From the NCBI GenBank assembly GCA_964598695.1, contig CAZRDB010000099.1, positions 1-18,155 on the forward strand: 18,155 bases of DNA. The letters are read 5' to 3'. Origin of the DNA: CAZRDB01 sp964598695. Lineage in GTDB: Bacteria > Armatimonadota > Zipacnadia > UBA1398. The notes below the pieces were generated by a model. That model searched no databases. It saw only the letters and a list, made by a program, of their open reading frames with translations, and had not been told where the DNA came from. The translations under genes were made by a program, and so were the position numbers. Of this stretch, positions 15,407-18,155 are shown in pieces (within the stretch, counting starts at the first letter, position 1; every line of letters starts with the position of its first letter).

Positions 15407-16315
15407 CTACTGCTTGCCGCCGAGCAACACGATCGCGCCGATGATGGCGGCGATGACGACGACCGCGATGACCACGGCGACGGCGACCTTGCCGGCCGAG
15501 ACCGGTTTGGTCCCGTTGGTCTCTCCGGTCTGGCCGTTGACGATCGCGCGATAGGGCTTCCCCTTGTAGTCGTAGGCGAAGACCCAGGTCGGAAGGTAGG
15601 TGAGTTGTGACCGCTCCTTGGTTACCTGCGAATCCACGCTGTCCAGCCGCTCGACCTGCTGGGCGCAGGCGTCGCGCTCGTACCCCTTGACCCGCTCGAC
15701 GCACTCGAACCAGGCGGTGTCCTCCGGCTTGCCCGGCAGCTCGGCCTTGAAGCCGGCGACGTAGCCGTCGTCCCAGGGCCGGGAGCCGGAGAAGTCGTAG
15801 GGCATCATGCGGTCGGCTTCGTCCTGCTGGAGCGCCCCGCTGGCCGTCACGTGGTCGAGGTACTCGCCATGGTGGTCGCCGCTCCGGGGGTGCCACTCCT
15901 TGTAGGGCTCGTCTTCCTCGTAGTGCTCGGTCCTGCCCTCGCTGTTGGTTCGGGTCTTGCTCACGCGCCGGTAGCGGGTGACGGAGTACTGGCCGTTCCA
16001 CCGGCTGTACGCGGCCACCGAGAAGCTCCAGAACGGGACATACATGCCGTCGTAGCCGCGCGACTGGAACGCCTGCAGGAGGTCGGAGGGCTTGAACAGG
16101 CCCTTCTCGAGCCACTGCTGGAAGCGGCGGAGCGCGTCGGTCTTCTCGATGTGGAAGGGGATGACGAGCGACTTGCGCTGCTCCTCGACCCGCTCGGGCG
16201 GGAGCGGGGTGGCGAACTGCGAGCCGCAGAACTCGCAGGCCTTGGTGAGCGACTTGGGATCGAACGTGGCGGAGGCGCCGCAGTTCGGGCACTGGAACGC
16301 TTGCAGCTCAGGCAC
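15407..16315 (-). CDS. Zinc-ribbon protein with a C-terminal membrane anchor
   Basis: The start is GTG at 16315, with GGAG 6 bases upstream; an in-frame ATG at 16360 would add 15 unconvincing residues. The 302-residue product begins PELQAFQCPNCGASATF, with a zinc ribbon of C9, C12, C27 and C30. The middle has MYVPFWSFSVAAYSRWNGQY and, near residue 240, YLPTWVFAYDYKGKPYRAIVNGQ, features of YdjG-like uncharacterised zinc-ribbon proteins. One hydrophobic segment at about 276-297 followed by GGKQ makes it tail-anchored, with the bulk probably in the cytoplasm. It is the first gene of the minus-strand operon, 19 bases ahead of the DUF4129 protein. The function is unknown. Confidence 0.85.
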   Translation of the reverse strand: MPELQAFQCPNCGASATFDPKSLTKACEFCGSQFATPLPPERVEEQRKSLVIPFHIEKTDALRRFQQWLEKGLFKPSDLLQAFQSRGYDGMYVPFWSFSVAAYSRWNGQYSVTRYRRVSKTRTNSEGRTEHYEEDEPYKEWHPRSGDHHGEYLDHVTASGALQQDEADRMMPYDFSGSRPWDDGYVAGFKAELPGKPEDTAWFECVERVKGYERDACAQQVERLDSVDSQVTKERSQLTYLPTWVFAYDYKGKPYRAIVNGQTGETNGTKPVSAGKVAVAVVIAVVVIAAIIGAIVLLGGKQ

Positions 16316-16339
16316 TTCGGTCTCCCTCCCGGGGCGGGC

Positions 16340-16400
16340 GTGACACGGAGGAGTTCCCACAAGGCACTGCTATACAGCATTCGAGCGCAGTCCACTCGCA
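16340..16400. promoter_or_regulatory. Divergent intergenic region with an AT-rich core
   Basis: The 202 bases between the divergent starts (16315 and 16518) contain one AT-rich patch around 16367-16381, where TGCTATACAGCA has TATA-like hexamers on both strands (TATACA on plus, TATAGC on minus) and matching TGCT/AGCA arms. No good -35 is seen either way. It is the most likely promoter zone for both genes, or an operator half-site pair. Confidence 0.3.
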
Positions 16401-16517
16401 CCTGCCCGGCACGGGGAGGCGTGCGGCGCGCACGGAACGGAGGGCCGACGCCGGGCGTCCAAGCGCGAGAGCCGGCCCGCCGTGCTCGTACTCCCCGCCA
16501 CGGAAGGAGAGCTGAGA

Positions 16518-18008
16518 GTGGAGAGGTTCGCGATCCGGGTGCGGGCGGAGCTGTCGCGCTGGCTGGTCGCGGCCGCCCTCGTTGTCCTTCTCGGCCTGGG
16601 GGCGGGCCCCGGCGCCCGGCTCGCGCTCGCGATACTGGCCCCGGCCGACGACGGCCCGGTGGCGGGCGTCTCCATCGACCGGCTGACCGTTGCCGAGACC
16701 AAGCGCGCCGTGACCCGCGAGTCGCTGATGGACGAGGGACGCTTCTCCGAGCTGCTCTACCTCTATGGGATGACCTTCTCGCCCGACAGCCGGTGGCTGG
16801 CCTTCGTGCTCGACGCGATCCCGAAGGACCGTCGAGCCCACCAGTACTACGTCTACATCGTCGACCCGACCGACAACCGCCGGGAGATGGTCCTCGAGAC
16901 CTCCGCCGGCTCCGAGATCGAGTGCTCGTTCGCCTGGACGGGGACCGACACGCCGGTACTGGCCAGCCCCACGCTCGCCGAGGACGTCGTGCGGCCCGCT
17001 GCCGCCGACGGCCCGCCCTGGCAACGGGCGGTGCGGATCAAGGGCGTCGATCCCCGTCCGCGCCCCGGCGGGGGCGGCGTGGCCTTCCGCAGACGCCTGG
17101 GCGAGCACCTGGCCTCCCTGTGGTTCCTCGGGCCGGAGCCCTCCGCGACGCCGACCGAGATCTGCCCCCACGCCTCGGTCTTCGGGGCCATGGCCTGGGC
17201 ATCGGACGGTTCGCGGCTTGCGTTCATGAGCCCCGAGGGCGTCGAGATGGGCGAGGCCCTGTGGACCATCGTGCCGGGCGAGGACCCGGTCCTGATCTCC
17301 GAGTCGCCGGTGACCGACTTCGCCTGGTCGCCCGATGGGACGTCGCTGGCGGCCAAGCTCGAGGACGGCACGCTCGCGGTGCTCTCGGCCGAGGACGGCG
17401 CGCTCCGCTGCGCGGTGGAGGGCGCCCGGACCTACGTCTGGTCGCCCGACAGCAGTGGGCTCGCCTACGCCGTCCCCGACGACACCACCGGTGTCGAGCG
17501 TCTCGCCTACATGCCGGCCGAGGGCGGGCTCGAGCGGACCCTCTGCCACAGCCGGAGCGCGGGCGGGTGGGACTTCGGCCAGCCGCGCTTCTCGCCGGAC
17601 GGCTCGGTGGTCTACTCCTGCTCGGCGGCCGGAGTCGACGTCACGGGCGATGGCCAGGTCTACGACAAGGCCGACCGCAGCCTCTTCCGGTGCGACATCG
17701 CGGCCGACACGGCCGAGCCGGTCCAGGCGGCGGGGAGCGTTCCGCGCCTGGTGACTTCCCCCGACGGGCGGTATGCTGTCCTGGTGGTCGAGAGCCCGGC
17801 CGGCACGCGCCTGGCGGCTCTCGATCTCGCGAGCGGCGCGACCCGCGACCTGGGTGCGGCGCCGGTCGAGCGCTACGCCTATCAGCTCGCTTGGTCGGCC
17901 GACGCCCGATGGGTCGCGATCGAGGACGACCTGAGCTTGGGCTTCGCGCGGCTGGGGCTTCTCCCGGCCGCCTCGGCGCGCGAGGAGCCGGCTCCGGCCC
18001 AGCCGTAG
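16518..18008 (+). CDS. Membrane-anchored beta-propeller protein (PD40/TolB-like repeats)
   Basis: The start is GTG at 16518, preceded by AAGGAG 8 bases upstream; a frame from 16482 lacks such a site. The 496-residue product has an N-terminal signal anchor at about residues 14-41 (LSRWLVAAALVVLLGLG), so the rest lies outside the membrane. Seven blade-like motifs follow: FSPDSRWLAFV, WASDGSRLAFM, WSPDGTSLAAK, WSPDSSGLAYA, FSPDGSVVYS, TSPDGRYAVLV and WSADARWVAI, consistent with a six- or seven-bladed propeller. VDVTGDGQVYDKAD near the fifth blade may be a calcium loop. No enzyme signature is visible; protein or carbohydrate binding is likely. It is the only complete plus-strand gene and diverges from the zinc-ribbon gene. 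Confidence 0.87.
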   Translation: MERFAIRVRAELSRWLVAAALVVLLGLGAGPGARLALAILAPADDGPVAGVSIDRLTVAETKRAVTRESLMDEGRFSELLYLYGMTFSPDSRWLAFVLDAIPKDRRAHQYYVYIVDPTDNRREMVLETSAGSEIECSFAWTGTDTPVLASPTLAEDVVRPAAADGPPWQRAVRIKGVDPRPRPGGGGVAFRRRLGEHLASLWFLGPEPSATPTEICPHASVFGAMAWASDGSRLAFMSPEGVEMGEALWTIVPGEDPVLISESPVTDFAWSPDGTSLAAKLEDGTLAVLSAEDGALRCAVEGARTYVWSPDSSGLAYAVPDDTTGVERLAYMPAEGGLERTLCHSRSAGGWDFGQPRFSPDGSVVYSCSAAGVDVTGDGQVYDKADRSLFRCDIAADTAEPVQAAGSVPRLVTSPDGRYAVLVVESPAGTRLAALDLASGATRDLGAAPVERYAYQLAWSADARWVAIEDDLSLGFARLGLLPAASAREEPAPAQP

Positions 18009-18033
18009 CCAGGCAATGGGAGGGATCGGTACG

Positions 18034-18155
18034 GTGCGCAACCGCCTGCTTGACGCCGCGCACGCCTTCGTGGCACTGGCGCTCTAAACCGTGGCGCCCA
18101 CGGGCCAGACGGCCCCCAAGCCGGCCGAGGGCGCGACCAAGGCCAAGGCCTGGGT
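18034..18155 (+). pseudogene. 5' fragment of a further gene, with an early in-frame TAA
   Basis: GTG at 18034 (GGAGG 10 bases upstream) or ATG at 18016 opens a frame encoding a basic start then a hydrophobic run (RNRLLDAAHAFVALAL), like a signal sequence. TAA at 18085-18087 stops it. The same frame then continues open to the window edge with a Pro/Ala/Thr/Lys-rich stretch typical of a secreted linker. This may be a gene broken by one substitution, or two unrelated short frames. Too little is visible to name it. Confidence 0.3.

Noticed and set aside
13480..15444. Long plus-strand open frame (654 codons) over the DUF4129 gene
   Set aside because: It is antisense to a gene with membrane segments and a recognisable C-terminal domain; the plus-strand product is low complexity.
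16308..18041. Long minus-strand open frame (577 codons) over the propeller gene
   Set aside because: The plus strand carries seven SPDG-like blade motifs, a signal anchor and a ribosome-binding site; the minus frame has none.
1..18155. tRNA, rRNA, insertion sequences or attachment sites
   Set aside because: No tRNA cloverleaf, rRNA segment, transposase or flanking direct repeats were seen by eye; covariance-model searches were not possible.

Overview
The window is 18,155 bases of very GC-rich bacterial chromosome (roughly 70% G+C by eye). It holds two runs of N (100 at 6133-6232, 10 at 9826-9835), so it is probably a scaffold from a draft or metagenome assembly. Starts are often GTG with a clear AGGAGG-like site 5-9 bases upstream. 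Stops are almost all TAG or TGA. An HzsA-related discoidin/cytochrome c protein, a pyrophosphate-type phosphofructokinase and a calcium-loop/mutarotase-like protein suggest a Planctomycetota-, Armatimonadota- or similar poorly cultured soil/sediment lineage. This placement is inference; no rRNA is present.

Almost everything is transcribed right to left (minus strand). From the right: a small zinc-ribbon, tail-anchored protein (15407-16315) starts a tightly packed run with a DUF4129 membrane protein (13450-15387), a YjbQ/UPF0047 protein (13049-13453), an ABC ATPase (12198-13052), an HzsA-related secreted cytochrome (9329-12119), an orphan PAS histidine kinase (8104-9303) and a sugar phosphate isomerase/epimerase (7295-8071). 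A 10-bp hairpin and an extended -10 promoter separate this run from a PPi-type 6-phosphofructokinase (6123-7179, broken by the 100-N gap). The next gene is purQ (5216-6046), which carries one in-frame TAA at codon 129. The only plus-strand gene is a membrane-anchored beta-propeller protein (16518-18008), divergent from the zinc-ribbon gene; a fragment of another gene follows at the right edge.

The left 5 kb is the least ordinary part. A stand-alone 85-residue protein (4515-4772) is clearly homologous to the N-terminal domain of a 461-residue protein (2108-3493). That larger protein lies in an apparent operon: a 45-residue small ORF in a hairpin-rich leader (4108-4245), an ECF-like sigma factor (3486-4016), the 461-residue domain plus mutarotase-like protein, and then, by an ATGA overlap, a very long GCS2-type carboxylate-amine ligase (1-2111, running off the left edge). 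That ligase is an internal tandem duplication: domain 2 repeats domain 1 at an offset of 400-410 residues but has lost one of the two active-site histidines and the first strand. This sigma factor / shared-domain / double-ligase cassette is the best candidate for an undescribed system here. Its substrate and trigger cannot be read from the sequence.
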